Shown here piece after piece: positions 1 to 11,524 of a DNA stretch of 64,000 bases. The stretch is taken from NCBI GenBank assembly GCA_034770075.1, contig JAVJAP010000214.1, forward strand, positions 2,046,001 through 2,110,000, written 5' to 3'. Every line of letters starts with the position of its first letter. The first letter of the stretch is position 1. Below the pieces are notes generated by a model. That model was not told the DNA's origin. It searched no databases and saw only the letters and a program-made list of their open reading frames with translations. Source of the stretch: Aralia elata (taxonomy: Eukaryota; Streptophyta; Magnoliopsida; Apiales; Araliaceae). The translations under genes and the position numbers were made by a program.

Positions 1-16
1 GATACCCCACAAATTT

Positions 17-1081
17 TCACTTGTCAGATCTAGCCTCAAGTTTGTCGCTTTGTAACTTCTTTACATAAGCGTTACAATCCCAAATTTTAACATGCTTAAG
101 ATTGGGTTTCCTCCTTGTCCACATCTCATATGGAGTCTTGGGGATGGATTTTGAGGGAATCTTGTTTAGTAGATATGCAGTCGTTTCTAGGGCATAACCC
201 CAGAATGATATTGGAAGGTCGGTGAAACTCATTATGGACCGCACCATGTCTAACAAGTTACGATTCCTTCTTTCAGATACACCATTTAATTGTGGCGTAC
301 CAGGAGGCGTCCATTGAGAGAGAATACCATTTTCTTTGAGATGATTAAGAAATTCATTGCTCAAGTTCTCCTCCTCGATTTGATCGAAGAATCTTGACAC
401 TTTTGCTAGTTTGTTTCTCTTCTTCTCTTCTTCACTTCTGAATTCTTTGAACTTTTCAAATGATTCAAATTTGTATTTCATTAAATACACATATCCAAAT
501 CTTGAATGATCATCAACGAATGTAATGAAATACGAATACCCTCCTCTAGCATATGTTGTCATAGGTCCACATACATCTGTGTGTACCATCTCTAACAACC
601 CTGCAACTCTTTTTCCATGTCCACTAAATGGAGATTTAGTCATTTTACCCATGAGACATGATTCACAAGTTGGATATGATTCAAAATCGAAAGGTTCTAA
701 AAGACCATCAATATACAACTTGTTTAATCTTGTTTTATTGATGTGACCGAGTCTACAGTGCCAAATGAAAGTATAATTTACTTCATCTCTTTTTCTTTTA
801 CAAGTTTGTTCAATTTGAAAAATATTTTCATGTAAGTCAAGTAAGTAAAGTCCATCAATTAATCTACCAGTTCCAAACAAAACATTATTATTATAAATAG
901 AACAACCATTGTTCTTAAATATAACATCGAATCCTTCATTGTCCAACATAGAAATAGATATAATGTTTCTAATGAGAACAGGTACATAATAACAATTTAT
1001 TAAATTGATAGATTTTCCCGTAGGCAGTGTTAAACAATAAGTCCCCACAGCTAATGCAGCAACCTTTGCTCCATTTCCCAC
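17..1081 (-). pseudogene. Copia pre-integrase/integrase fragment (element D)
   Basis: 354 codons. The pre-integrase zinc-binding part (HCRLGH ... CESCLMGKM, residues about 110-145) is followed by the integrase core: HTDVCGP with the first catalytic Asp, then DDHSRFGYVY, and later PQLNGVSERRNR with the catalytic Glu. The segment that reads SDRGGEY in the related element A is read here in a shifted frame (residues about 228-240), and even in the correct frame the Asp codon is changed to Asn. The second catalytic Asp is therefore lost. The frame closes at a TGA near base 25, where the related protein continues into an FVGYP segment. It lies in the same frame as the gag ORF upstream, separated by a TAG where A has a Gln codon. 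Normal role: insertion of element DNA into the genome. Confidence 0.88.
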
Positions 1082-1129
1082 TCGTAGAGTTACTTCTCCT
1101 TTGTTTAGCTTTCTACTTCTGCTTATTCC

Positions 1130-2122
1130 CTACAAAGAATTGCATATGTGAGATCTACAGCCGGTATCCCATACCCAAGTAGAATTTTGACTTATAGAAA
1201 GATTTATTTCAATCATGAATAAACCTGTATCTGTAGCTGAAGCTTCAACAAGCTTTTTCTGCTTTGCCTCTACAAGGTAATCCTTGCAGTTTCTTTTCCA
1301 ATGTCCAAGCTTATTGCAGTGGAAGCAAACTCCTTTGCTATCCGCATTAGTTTTATTCTTATTACCTTTATCAGTTACCTTTCTTTTTGCCTTCTTAGAA
1401 TTTTTCTTCTTTGCAGAAGATCCTTTAGGCCACTTCCTTTTCTTAGAAGATTCACCTATCAGTAAGACTTGGTCTTTCTTGAATGGAAAGTGACTCTCTG
1501 CAGTTTTTAACATGTTAAGCAATTCAGGCAAGCTGACATCAAGCTTGTTCATGTGAAAATTCACAACAAATTGTGAGTAAGAGTCCGGGAGTGACTGCAA
1601 GATCAAATCTTGGCTCAACTCTCCATCTATTACAAAACCCAGTTGTCCCAATTGTTCAATCAAATTGATCATTTTGAGGACATGTGCCTGTACTGTAGGG
1701 CCATCGGTCATTCTAGATCGGAAGAGCTCCTTAGATATCTCATAACTTGCAGACCTACTTTGTTCACCATACAACTCTTGCAGGTGAAGCAATATAGCAG
1801 GTGCATCCATTTTCTCAAGTTGACGTTGTAACTCGTTACTCATGGATGCGAGCATGATGCATTGAGCTACCATAGCATCATCTTGCCACTTTTTAAAAGT
1901 AGCAATCTCTTCCTCAGAGGCAGTTTCTGCAACAATTGTAGGAACAAGCGAATTAAGGACATAAGATAATTTTTCAGCGGTGAGAACAATTCTTAAATTC
2001 CTTAACCAATCCGTGTAGTTCGGTCCGGTTAGTTTATTAGCATCCAATATGCTCCGCCGTGATAGTGAATGGGCTATTGTAAAATTCTGAAAATGAATTT
2101 GTGATTTAAATAACATTAGCAT
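1130..2122 (-). pseudogene. Copia gag plus start of protease (element D)
   Basis: 330 codons. The N-terminal part holds the copia gag signature KLTGPNYTDWLRNLRIVL (about residues 32-49) and the UBN2-like capsid region (EQLGQLGF). A basic stretch is followed by one CCHC zinc knuckle (CFHCNKLGHWKRNC), which binds element RNA in the virus-like particle. The ORF ends just after the protease active-site segment WDTGCRSHIC, at a TAG that replaces the Gln codon seen in A. The annotated Met may not be the native start; the conserved part begins near residue 25. This is the best-preserved copia gag in the window: A has lost the region N-terminal to the capsid core. Confidence 0.88.
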
Positions 2123-3540
2123 GCATTCAATTTATTAAACACCAAATTAATATAGGTCTTTATTAAAAGGTGTCTCCCACTATTTTATTCAAACTATATG
2201 ACCCTCCATATATAGTTCGACAAATTTTTGAAAAATCTGTTTATTGAGTAAGGATCCTATTGACATAAATATACAGCCTTGTGTGTGCACAACAAACCAT
2301 ATATTTATTCAAAAGGTAGACAACTCTTGTCAATTACATCAACCATGTAACTCCTTGTATTTTTCCTCTTAGATTATAATAGTCAAGTGTGTGCACATCC
2401 GAACTAAAATAATCCAAGTTAAGTTTCACCTGGCATTTCCATATAAGCGAATAGAAAAATATAGTCCTTGTGTGTGCACAACAAAACTAATATTGTTCAA
2501 TTCCTTATAAAACATTTTTAATGTAATAAAGCCAACATCTTAAAATTTCAATTTGAGTCTTGTGTGTGCACAACAAACTAATATTAAATAATTAATACTC
2601 TATTGCTTTATAATGCTAGAAGGCTACTTTTGATATTTTTGAAATACCTTTAAACATATTCAACTTAATATTTTGAAATGAGGGTTTTGTTATTAATGGT
2701 CTCATCTTGTTTAGCGCGCATGCAAGTATATATATATAAATACGCGTTATATTAAACATTCATCAACATGAATAATAATATATTTAATATATATATTATA
2801 AGCATGCATTCATAGAATACTATATTTTATATGGGATAATTATGGACTTAATCTAATTTGATTCACTCGAGCCACCGAGTAAATCAATAGGTCAAACCTA
2901 GGGTGCAAGAATAAATTTGAATATAACTATTACATTCAACCCAGGCTTCATTACAAATGGATCTTCAATGCTCCTGCTCTTCGGTTCCAATTTCTTGAGT
3001 AACTTTACAAAATCCTATTACACTCTATTTTAACAAAATAGAAATCTTGATCAACAGTCAAGAGTCAAGGGGAAGTACATAGGAGAGAGATAGAAATTAC
3101 ATTTAGAAATTTAGATAGACGAGGTACGCAGACCGCATTATGAATAAAACCATTCATTCAAGCATCCATTCAAATTAAATCCAATCACATTGGTCAATAG
3201 TACTTAATCATCCCCTATATATATATATATATCAACATATATAAAACCATTCATCTCATGAATAAATAAACATTCAATATATATAATTGATATCATTTAA
3301 TGGGCAATTGACTAGTAGAAATCCAAAATCCAATTAAAATAAACTTCTTTATTTTAATCAATTCCAAATTAATATAAACTCCTTTATAAAAATTTAGAAT
3401 CTTTGTTCAAAATTGAAATCCAATATTAATTAAAATAAACTACTTTATTTTAAACCAATTCCAAGTCCAAAATAAACATCTTTATTTTTAACATTGAAAT
3501 TTTAAAATTGGAAAATTAACAAATAATTTTTTTTTATATA
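2123..3540 (-). other. Untranslated leader of copia element D
   Basis: There is no coding potential. The stretch contains four copies of a TTGTGTGTGCACAACAAA-like word (2279-2577), a GCGCGCATGC block followed by TATATA runs near 2713-2750, and AT-rich sequence. The same blocks recur in the same order in the leader of A (14050-15110), so this is a conserved leader, not unrelated DNA. Confidence 0.75.
2279..2577 (-). repeat. Spaced leader repeat with TGTGCACA core
   Basis: TTGTGTGTGCACAACAAA occurs at 2279-2296, 2468-2485 and 2560-2577, with a degenerate copy at 2384-2400. The spacing is about 84-105 bp. The core TGTGCACA is a perfect palindrome. The same 18-mer occurs twice in the leader of A. 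Confidence 0.85.
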
Positions 3541-3669
3541 TGAACAGTGCCGTAAACAGTACCGGTGAACAGTTCCGGCGTGAACAGTGCCGGTGAACAG
3601 TCCTGGTGAACAGTTTCGGCGTGAACAGTTCCCAGTGAACAGTCCCGGCGTGAACAGTTCCCGTTGAAC
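3541..3669 (-). repeat. Short tandem repeat, TGAACAGT-N4-CGG type, in D leader
   Basis: About nine units of 12-15 bp, each starting TGAACAGT and followed by a variable CCGG/CCGGCG tail. It is a GC-rich island inside strongly AT-rich leader, about 140 bp from the LTR. It produces spurious ORFs on the minus strand. Confidence 0.9.
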
Positions 3670-3793
3670 AATTTTTTTTTTTGATGTTTTTCAATAAAAC
3701 ATAATTTCATACTAACAATTATACCCAAAAAAATTATTCTAAACACATATCAACATATATATGATTGACACAATTAATAGTACGCATAAGGAT

Positions 3794-3807
3794 GACTCTG
3801 ATACCAC
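3794..3807 (-). other. Primer binding site (tRNA-Met type) of element D
   Basis: The plus strand reads GACTCTGATACCAC directly before the LTR. The minus strand therefore reads GTGGTATCAGAGTC, the usual initiator-tRNA-Met primer site of plant copia elements, adjacent to the LTR end. Confidence 0.85.
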
Positions 3808-5728
3808 TGTAAGTTTGCAAAATCACAATCATATTGAAATACGCAACGGAACATAGAAATTAAAATTTTTGCAACTTACCCATGAATCACCTTATGCATA
3901 GCTATTAATTGAAGAGGAATAACAAGAAATAATACATTTGAAGATTCAACTCTTGAACCGCTATAAGATCTACTCCTCTCTTGATTTCTTCAAGCTCCTC
4001 CAATCTTCAATCCTTGGATCAAACTTAAGCTAAAAAGTGTATGTAGCACTCTAAAGGTAATCCACCAAGAACAATTATACAAGAAACAATATTTGATTTC
4101 CTAGAAATCTTGGATGGCTAATCCAATTAATTCTTTTATTCCTAACTCTTAAGAATAATTAGAACAACAAGAACTATTATTCAAGAACACTTAGATCATA
4201 TTTATTTTTCATATATTCTTAGATTTTCTCTTAACTCTTAAGATGGAGGCTAGTTCATTCATATTAATTAAGAAACCCTAATCTTATTAGGATACTTGCA
4301 AGTATACCATACTTACACAAAATGTAAGTATATATTTTGCTCCTAACCCACATGTTATTCATGTATTCAACTAACACATGTTATTCATGTATGCAACTAA
4401 CACATGTTACTTGCTTAATCAACATTAAGCAAGTATTCTTCCAATCTTTAATTTGCATTTGCATTTTTATTTAATTTGCATTTGCATTTCATTTAATTCT
4501 CAATCTAATTAAGAATTAAATAATAATAATAATAAGATTTCTCTCATTAATTTATAATTCAATATTTCTCCAAATATATCATTATAAATATTAAGCATTT
4601 CAATTTATTCAACTAATAAATTAAATACTCAATTTATTATCATTAAACCAATTGTTTCTAATATAATATTATTCTTTTTGCGGTGTGACCCTTTAGGTTC
4701 AATATTATGCCGGTCGTAGAATAAATAAATTAGAACTATTCTAATATTATTTATAATGAATTAAACTCCTTTAATTCATATATAAATAAATAATATTTAT
4801 TCTAGATCATGAGGGACACCTTACGATAATGTATCATGACTATCCGTATAATATGAAATCAACGTTTAATCATATAGAACCTATTCAGCAGTAGTTACCG
4901 TACAATTCAATCCTTCTACCATACAATGTCCCGATTAAATATAAGACATGGATTTACTGACAAGTCTTATTTTATTTAATCATATGAATTTCGATTTAAG
5001 AATGCACAACTCCGATTAATGTAAATTAGAAACTCCTTTCTAATTTTCATTCAACCCTGGCCAGGGATTTCTGAGTTGTCATTTATCAAATCGCATAGGA
5101 CATTCTCTCCCTTTATTAGAAGTGGTAGATCCTTTGTCGATCATTCACCTACCTCCGTGTATACTTTATTATATCCGTACATACCCTATAACATACCCTA
5201 AGGTATTAAGGAATATGACAAAATATAACTTAACATACACAAGGTACTATGATGATTTCAAGTCCAAGGATCACTTGTACAACTATCACTTAAGGACTTC
5301 CCTATTGACAGGTGAATAAAACTCCATTAGGGTTCTTTAAGCGAGTCACGTTCAGTGAACATATTCTCCAATAAGCACCTACATACTTGCTTTAGTGTCT
5401 CCACACAAATGATTATGAGATCAATCATCATCTTTTAAAGATCAAGCATAGTATGTACTAATCTATCCGGATCAGTAATCCCAATATTAGTGATCCAACG
5501 ATTAGGAACATTTTAGTTTTGAGCTTTCTTGAATTTAGATCTCACTAGCATGATCTCATCATGATTCTAAAAGCATTGCTCGAAAACTATGGGTTCATCA
5601 CATTTATTAATTCAACCAATTAACATGGATAAAATATGCCTTTTATTTTATTATTAATATTTGAATAAGATTACAAAGTAAATGCTTATTACATTAAATA
5701 TAATTGGCTTGAGGGCATATTACTTTTA
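3808..5728 (-). mobile_element. 5' LTR of copia element D
   Basis: It begins (plus strand) TGTAAGTTTGCAAAATC next to the primer site and ends near CATATTACTTTTA, where the A-type LTR has CATACTACTTTCA. It shares blocks with the A-family LTRs (TTTTGCGGTGTGACC, TACCGTACAATTCAATCC) but differs at the termini, so it is a sister subfamily. Length is about 1.92 kb against about 1.82 kb in A. The outer boundary is inferred from the alignment with A, because the terminal CA is mutated. Confidence 0.82.
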
Positions 5729-6112
5729 GTTATATCGTTTTTTGTTTATTTTAACTTGATGAGCAAAATAGTTGCTCACCCTTGCTATATCATGAACCCT
5801 TTTCAGATAAAATTGAGCGTTCGATTATTTTGAAGAGCTAAGGAATTACGGTCGAGTAGTTTCGGTAGATACTGATAGTGTTTCATTATTGAAACAAGCT
5901 GTGTAAGTTGTAAACTTTTTGTAGTATAAGGTAGTTGAGTTGTATTTCGTTTAAAGGTTGTAGACCTGGGAACTTAGTTAATTTTTTATAATGAACAACA
6001 TATGTTTATTATTTTTCGCATTAGTTATTATATGTTGTTTAAAGGTATTGTATGAAGTGGATCGTGAGCACTGAATTCGAGGTTCAAGGAACCTGAATTT
6101 GGGGGTGTCACA
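5729..6112 (+). mobile_element. 3' end of a Tekay-like LTR (plus orientation)
   Basis: It ends ATTTGGGGGTGTCACA, the terminus shared by the gypsy LTRs ending at 52171 and, in inverse orientation, starting at 7051, 28102, 32602 and 52277. The body (GAGCAAAATAGTTGCTCACC) matches the inverse of 52277-52660. No primer site follows: the base after CACA is already the coiled-coil ORF of element E. The LTR was therefore inserted into E, and its left part is displaced by D. Confidence 0.75.
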
Positions 6113-6818
6113 GACCCTCTAGCTGAATTGGGTAATAGTAAACCCAGTCTTGAGCCCTATCCATCGACGTGTGGAAAATATACTCCATGTCATCGATCTT
6201 GAACTTCTTCGCGCGAACCTCTCCTTCAGCACGATCCGAGCATTGAGAAACCCTAATGTGAGTGTCTTCAGCCCTAATACACTTAGTAGTTTCCTCCTTC
6301 AAAGCTTCTTTTAGCTCCTCCATTGTAATCTTCAATTGTCCGTTCTCAGTCTTTAGTTCATCATTCTCAGTTTTTAGTTCGCTATTTTCACTCTTCACTA
6401 CCACATTCTCTGTCTTCACCTTCTTATTCTCTTCCAACAGCTGCTCCTGTTGACCCTCCGAGTGAACTAATTTCCATTCCACATTTCCCAAACATACTTC
6501 TAAATCGTAGATCTCTTCATCCTTCATCTCGATAGTAACTCGGCGTGTTTCTGACACTTCCTCCAAGACTCTGAGTTGTTCCCAAAGTTCTATATTCTCA
6601 TCGTATATTTGTTCATACATCAACTCCTCGGGATCCTCCTCATCTTCTTCCTCCTCCTGAATAGTCTCCAGCCTCTGCCCAGGTGCTACCACAGTCACTA
6701 ACTGTTCGCTGTCGACATGAACATCTCTGGACTTCTCCTCTCCAGGCACTGGGATATTCTCCCTCAGCACTAGGATCTCCTCGACTCTAAACTGACTGGT
6801 TTATCCAACCTCTGCCAT
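6113..6818 (-). pseudogene. Orphan coiled-coil ORF of gypsy element E (C-terminus truncated)
   Basis: The likely start is the ATG at 6818-6816, followed after five codons by a TAA, then an open frame from about 6770 to the junction. The protein is highly charged: an acidic stretch (EEEEDEEDPEELMYEQIYD) followed by heptad-rich coiled coil (EVCLGNVEWKLVHSE, repeated E-L-K-T-E-N units). It is homologous along its length to 31554-32363 in element C (shared GDVEWKLVH/GNVEWKLVH, MEYIFHT, DRAQD). In both copies the ATG sits just behind a pyrimidine/TTG run ending CAG, which looks like a splice acceptor. The C-terminus is cut by the inserted LTR. Function unknown; by position it precedes gag. Confidence 0.75.
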
Positions 6819-7034
6819 CCTGACAACAAAATAGTTTTAATCACTTAATCGACACTACTCACGAGTTCATTGGATATTAAGCACATAAGCACATAGCACA
6901 TAAAGTCTTTTATTATCTTTATTGAATTCCTGAATTCATTTCTTAGAACTCGATAAGAGTTTATCACCACTATGTTTTCTGTCTTCTAAAGGCTACTACC
7001 CTAAGGTTTTTCCCACCTAAGGTTCATAACCTAC
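6819..7034 (-). other. Leader of gypsy element E
   Basis: Non-coding segment between primer site and orphan ORF. It shares blocks with the leaders of C (32364-32584) and F, including the GGTTCATAACCT and ACTCGATAAGAGTTTATCACC segments. Confidence 0.7.
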
Positions 7035-7050
7035 GGCTCTAATACCAACC
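7035..7050 (-). other. Primer binding site (tRNA-Met type, mutated) of element E
   Basis: Plus GGCTCTAATACCAACC, minus GGTTGGTATTAGAGCC, immediately next to the LTR start TGTGACACC. One transition away from the form in C (GGTTGGTATCAGAGC). Confidence 0.85.
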
Positions 7051-8502
7051 TGTGACACCCTCAAATTCGGGTTACCTCAAACCACTAACCCTACATAACA
7101 TCTATCTAACCGTGAATAATAAAAACATCTCCCATAAAGGGTTACATAGTTTTTCAAAATAAGTCCCAGGTTTTCTAACCTTTATTACGTCTTTAAAATG
7201 CGGAAACATAAATAACTAATGAGTCTTAATTACACAACCACATAAATAAAAGTAAACAAGTCTTCATATAATAGCAAGTCAACGTCACTTGTTCAGTTTT
7301 TCTTTTCCTTTGCTAGTAGACGACCCATCCGTCCTCTCAGCTTTAGCTGCAAGGGTTTAGTATGCAAGGGTGAGCAAAACAAATGCCCACCAAGATAAAA
7401 ATAAACATTTTCAACAATAAATTTATCTGTGTGGTGTAATTTCTTTGTTAATAATATTCAAGAATGGAAACATCTGAAAAACTCAATAGGATGAAATAGA
7501 ACATTAAGATATACTAAGGGTTGCAAGACCACAAACCATGTTTGAGGTTAACAAGTAAGTTTGTTGTAACCTTTAACAGTTTAATAAACTATAACTGGAC
7601 TAACCATCTCGTACTCAGGGTGATCAGCCCGTTGTATAATGTAATGTGCACAACCATTCAGCGCTTTCACGTAAGTATTCCCCTATACTAGGGTTGTTCT
7701 TCTCAGTTTTGTCATTCAAGAGTTCAGTTCAACAAAATGGAATTTAAACAACATAAGTTATGATCAAAGATCAACAACAGTGATATACAATGATATAAAT
7801 ATTGTATATCCAAGGTATTAGAATAATGATTTCAATTAACTTGAGCTTTGAACTACGAGAATCCAAAAGTCAGAAGTTTATGATATGCAATGATAACTTG
7901 CTAAATGAGAGAATAGGATTTAGAAACTTGCATTAAATAAGCTTGGGGTTAGAAACTCATTTAGCATAAAATAATTAAGGGTAAGAAACTTGCCTCGTGC
8001 GTAGTTTTCTTACTTACAAATCACGTACATTAAATAACCTACACATTCCGTTTACATAACAAAAACAATGATTAGTTACAATATTCTCAACACTTCAAAA
8101 CTCACTCTCATCCAACCTCATCTTAATATCTCAATTGTTTTCTGATTAACAAACTCACTTCAGAAGTTACATATTTAATTATAATAATATCACACTTCAG
8201 AATTCCTAAAACTTAATGTTAAGTTAAGGTTCATCAACTTTATATTTTATAATCATCAAGTATATGCTTACCGTCTATCACAATATCTTAGTATTCAATT
8301 AATACACTAGTCTAAGCTTAAGCATACACAGGATAACATAACATTACCAAAAAGAAAGAAGAAAAAAAAAATATCATTTTCTGCATCTCCCGCCGGGGCG
8401 AGGAATTTCCTTCACAATAAGTCCGTCGGGGCGAGGATACCATCGGGGTGATAAATCTAGTACAATAAGACTGCCGGGGCGGGGACACCACTGGGGCGAC
8501 AA
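7051..8502 (-). mobile_element. Tekay-type LTR, part 1 (split by element A)
   Basis: The terminus TGTGACACCCTCAAATTCGGG is followed by sequence collinear with the C LTRs. At 8502 it is interrupted by the TGTTAGG terminus of A and resumes at 36568; the 5 bp GACAA (8498-8502 and 36563-36567) is duplicated. The two parts together are 2748 bp, matching the C LTRs (2743 and 2792 bp). Confidence 0.9.
8388..8500. repeat. GCCGGGGCGA-type motif array in Tekay-type LTR
   Basis: GCCGGGGCGAGG, GTCGGGGCGAGG, ATCGGGGTGAT, GCCGGGGCGGGG and ACTGGGGCGAC occur 20-40 bp apart in AT-rich DNA. The array continues after the A insertion at 36580-36625 (ACCGCCGGGGCGGC, TCCGCCGGGGCGGT). The equivalent arrays in C lie at 29450-29600 and 33940-34080. 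Confidence 0.88.
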
Positions 8503-10324
8503 TGTTAGGTTTGTATATAACGCAAGCATGCAATCAAATTACATAAATAGGGCGGAAGCGTGATAAAACAGATTTTAAAATTTTAATACAAACCGTCACC
8601 ATGATCTATCCTTGTGTTCAATTATCAATTAAACGAAAGAGAAAGAGAATAAGAATTATACCCTCGTAGATCAAAGCTTCTTCGGGTACAAGTTCATCTC
8701 CTAGTTCTTCGTGTTCTCCTCGAATTCCACCGATGAGATTCCTTCATTTGATCAACGTTAGCCACCCAAGTGTTTGGCCTCTAGAGGTGATCCACCAAGG
8801 AAGAATATGTATTCAAAAAGTTGGGTGTTGGCAAAACCCTAGTTTCTATCTCTATAGAAATTGCAAGTACTCTCCACAATCTAATGCAAGAGTGTGTAAC
8901 CCTAATCTATGATAAGACTCCTCTTATTTATAGATGTAGGAAAACCCTTCCCTAAACTATTTAGGATTAGAGTTTCTATTATAATTAAACTCCTTTAATT
9001 AATTATGCTCCTAATCCAATTAGGAATTCATGAGAGAGTACTTCTATTAATTAATTCCCAATCCCTATTAGGAATTAAATAATAGTAATAGTAATAATAA
9101 TAATAATAAGACTCTTCTTATTAATTTATATTTAATATTTCCAAAATATTAAATAATAATTATTAATCTATTTAATTTATTCTATCTCCATAGATTAAAT
9201 TAAATACACTTAACTTATTATTACAATTATGCCATTTACTTCTTAAATAAATATTTTTTCTTTTTGCGGTGTGACCCTTTAGGTTCTCCATATTAAACCG
9301 GTTGTGAATAAATCAATTAGAACAATTCTAATTATATTTAAATAATTAAATTAAACTATTTAATTCATTTAAATAAATAATATTTATTCTACAATAAGGG
9401 TAAGCCCCCTTAGCGATCAACAACTTTTCAGATTATAGATTTCAACATTAATCACAAAAGAACCTTTCAGTGCATAGTTACCGTACAATTCAATCCTTCT
9501 ACTATACAATGTCCCAATTAAATATAAGACATGGAATTACCGTCAAGTCTTATTTTATTTAATTATATGTATTTCAATTCTCAAATGCACAACTCTAAAT
9601 AATGCAAATTAGAAACTCCTTTCTAATTTCATTCTCCCTTGGCCAAGGACTATTGAGTTGTCATTTATCGAATCACATAGGACATTCACATCTTTTACTA
9701 GACGTGGTAGATTCTTTGTTGATCATTCACCTATCTCCCTGTACAACTTATTATACCGAATCATACCCTTTGATATACCCTAAAGGTCTTAAGGGATATG
9801 TCAAAGTATAACTCATCATACACAAGATAGTATGATGATCTCAAGTCCAAGGATCACTTGTACTACTATTACTAGAAGAATTCCTATTGACAGGCGAGTA
9901 AAACTCCATTAGGTATTCCTTAGCGAGCCACGTTCAGTGTACTTATTCTTCAATAAACACCTACATGCTTGCTTTACTGTCTCCACACAAATAATTATGA
10001 GATCAATCATCCTCTTCCTAAGAGCAAGCAACGTATGTACTAATCTATCCGGATTCACTAATCCCCTTTTTTAGTAATCCAACGATTATGAACGATTTTA
10101 GTTTGTGAGCTATCTAGAATTTAGATCTCATTAGCATGATCACCATCATGATTCTAAAAGCATTGCTCAAAACTATGTGTTTATCACATTTAATATAACA
10201 ACACTATGTAGATAATGTACAATTCCTTTAAGAAAATCAATTCTTTTATTAATAAATGAATAAGATTACAAAGTATATGCTACATCATATCAAATATGAT
10301 TGGCTTGTGTGCATACTACTTTCA
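8503..10324 (-). mobile_element. 3' LTR of element A
   Basis: TGTTAGGTTTGTATATAACG ... GCATACTACTTTCA, 1822 bp, with TG...CA ends on the plus strand. The same family recurs as solo or partial LTRs at 43444-45234, 50065-51877, 59329-61130 and 63673-64000. A small recurring ORF of about 70 codons in these LTRs (for example 9602-9811) is LTR sequence and not a gene. Confidence 0.93.
8923..8933 (-). promoter_or_regulatory. TATA box of A-family LTR
   Basis: The minus strand reads CTATAAATAAG. The element is kept in the family: 15789-15799, 43863-43873, 51447-51457 (plus strand) and 59745-59755. It implies transcription toward lower coordinates in A and L. Inferred from consensus only. Confidence 0.6.
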
Positions 10325-10340
10325 ATATCCCACTTGCACT
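10325..10340 (-). other. Polypurine tract of element A
   Basis: The minus strand reads AGTGCAAGTGGGATAT directly before the LTR start TGAAAGTAG. In L the equivalent is AGTGCTAGTGGGAGAT (61131-61146). It serves as plus-strand primer in reverse transcription. Confidence 0.75.
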
Positions 10341-10344
10341 AAAG

Positions 10345-10896
10345 CTAATCGTCATAGTATCTAATACCCATATTCTCTAAGTGATGATCAAACTGCTGTT
10401 GTGTTAAAGTTTTAGTAAATGGATCCGCAATGTTGTCTTGAGAGTCCACACGCTCCAGGGTGATATCTCCTCTTTCAATGATCTCTCTAATCAAATGAAA
10501 CTGCCGGAACACGTGTTTGAATTTCTGATGAGACCTGGGTTCCTTAGCCTGCGGAACAGCTCTGGTGTTGTCACAAAATAAAGGTACGGCTCCTCTAATG
10601 CTAGGAACCACTCCAAGTTCAGTTATGAACTTCTTCATCCAAACAGCTTCCTTTGTAGCTTCACTTGCAACTATGTACTCTGCCTCTGTCACTGAATTAG
10701 CAACTGTTTGCTGCTTGGAACTTTTCCAACTCACTGTACCACCGTTTAAGGTAAACACGTACCCTGAAACGGATTTACTGTCATCTTGGTCCGTTTGAAA
10801 ACTTGAGTCTGTATAGCCCTTTAGTTTCAATTCAGACCCACCGTAGACAAGAAATACATCCTTAGTTCTTCTCAAGTACTTTAGGATATTTTTCAC
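10345..10896 (-). pseudogene. Copia RNase H (element A)
   Basis: 183 codons. RNase H fold motifs are visible: GYTDSSFQTDQDD with the first catalytic Asp (about residue 30), the Glu in VTEAEY (about 71), the Asp in FCDNTRA (about 108), and the C-terminal DPFTKTLTQQQFD typical of copia polyproteins. It is out of frame with the RT segment: one extra T in a T run near 10905 (absent in L) causes a one-base frameshift. Role: removal of RNA from the RNA/DNA hybrid. Confidence 0.9.
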
Positions 10897-11371
10897 TGCC
10901 TTTCCAGTGCTCTTCTCCTATATTCGACTGATATCTGCTTGTTACACTAAGTGCATGAACGACATCTGGTCTAGTACATATCATACCGTACATGATAGAT
11001 CCTATTGCTGAAGCATAAGGAATCTTACTCATACGGTCTCTCTCCTCAGGTGTCTTTGGTGTCTGTTTCTTAGAGAGATGTATTCCACGGCTCATCGGCA
11101 TGAGACCTCTCTTGGAATCTTCTATGCTAAACTTCTTTAGCATTGAGTCAATGTACTTTCCTTGGGTCAAGCCAAACATCCTTTTAGATCTATCTTTATA
11201 GATCTTTATCCTCAAAAAATAGGATGCCTCACCCAAGTCCTTCGTAGAGAAGTGTTTAGATAACCAAATTTTGATCGACTGTAGCATAGGAACATCATTC
11301 CCTATCAGTAATATATCATCAATATATAATACAAGGAATGAAACAGCGCTCCCACTAACCTTCTTGCACAC
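10862..11371 (-). pseudogene. Copia reverse transcriptase, C-terminal half (element A)
   Basis: 169 codons with the catalytic box LYIDDILLIG at about residues 17-26 (YIDD form of YVDD), then FSTKDLGEASYFL and the thumb-like segment up to the RNase H link. The frame is the same as the 11525-13756 ORF; three nonsense codons lie between them (11372-11524), at positions where the L copy or the usual sequence has Gln, Arg and Trp. All three are C-to-T or G-to-A changes. Confidence 0.9.
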
Positions 11372-11524
11372 ACAAGATTCATCCTCATTTTTGATAAAAT
11401 CAAACCTTTTGATTATCTCATCAAAACGGATGTTTCATCTTCGAGAAGCTTGCTTCAATCCATAAATGGATCATTGTAGCTTACAGACTTGGTTTGTTCG
11501 AACCGTTGAAACAAAACCCTCTGG

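Larger units (their letters stand above)
1..5728 (-). mobile_element. Copia element D, 5' part (5' LTR, leader, gag, protease/integrase)
   Basis: Read on the minus strand the order is 5' LTR (5728-3808), Met-tRNA type primer site, a leader of about 1.7 kb, gag, protease remnant, pre-integrase and integrase, running off the left edge. Reverse transcriptase, RNase H and the 3' LTR lie outside the window. Gag-integrase order before RT is the Ty1/copia arrangement. The coding part is close to elements A and L, but the LTR is clearly diverged from theirs, so D is a separate subfamily. Nonsense codons and a frame-disturbed integrase make it non-autonomous. Confidence 0.9.

Noticed and set aside
3488..3746. 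Two overlapping minus-strand ORFs rich in Cys, His and Thr
   Set aside because: They read through the TGAACAGT tandem repeat of the D leader; the repeat explains the open frames.
9602..9811. A recurring 65-70 codon ORF (also at 44531-44743, 50556-50765 and 60418-60627)
   Set aside because: It is the same LTR segment in four copies of the A family. Conservation follows from LTR homology; no start context, domain or codon bias supports a gene.
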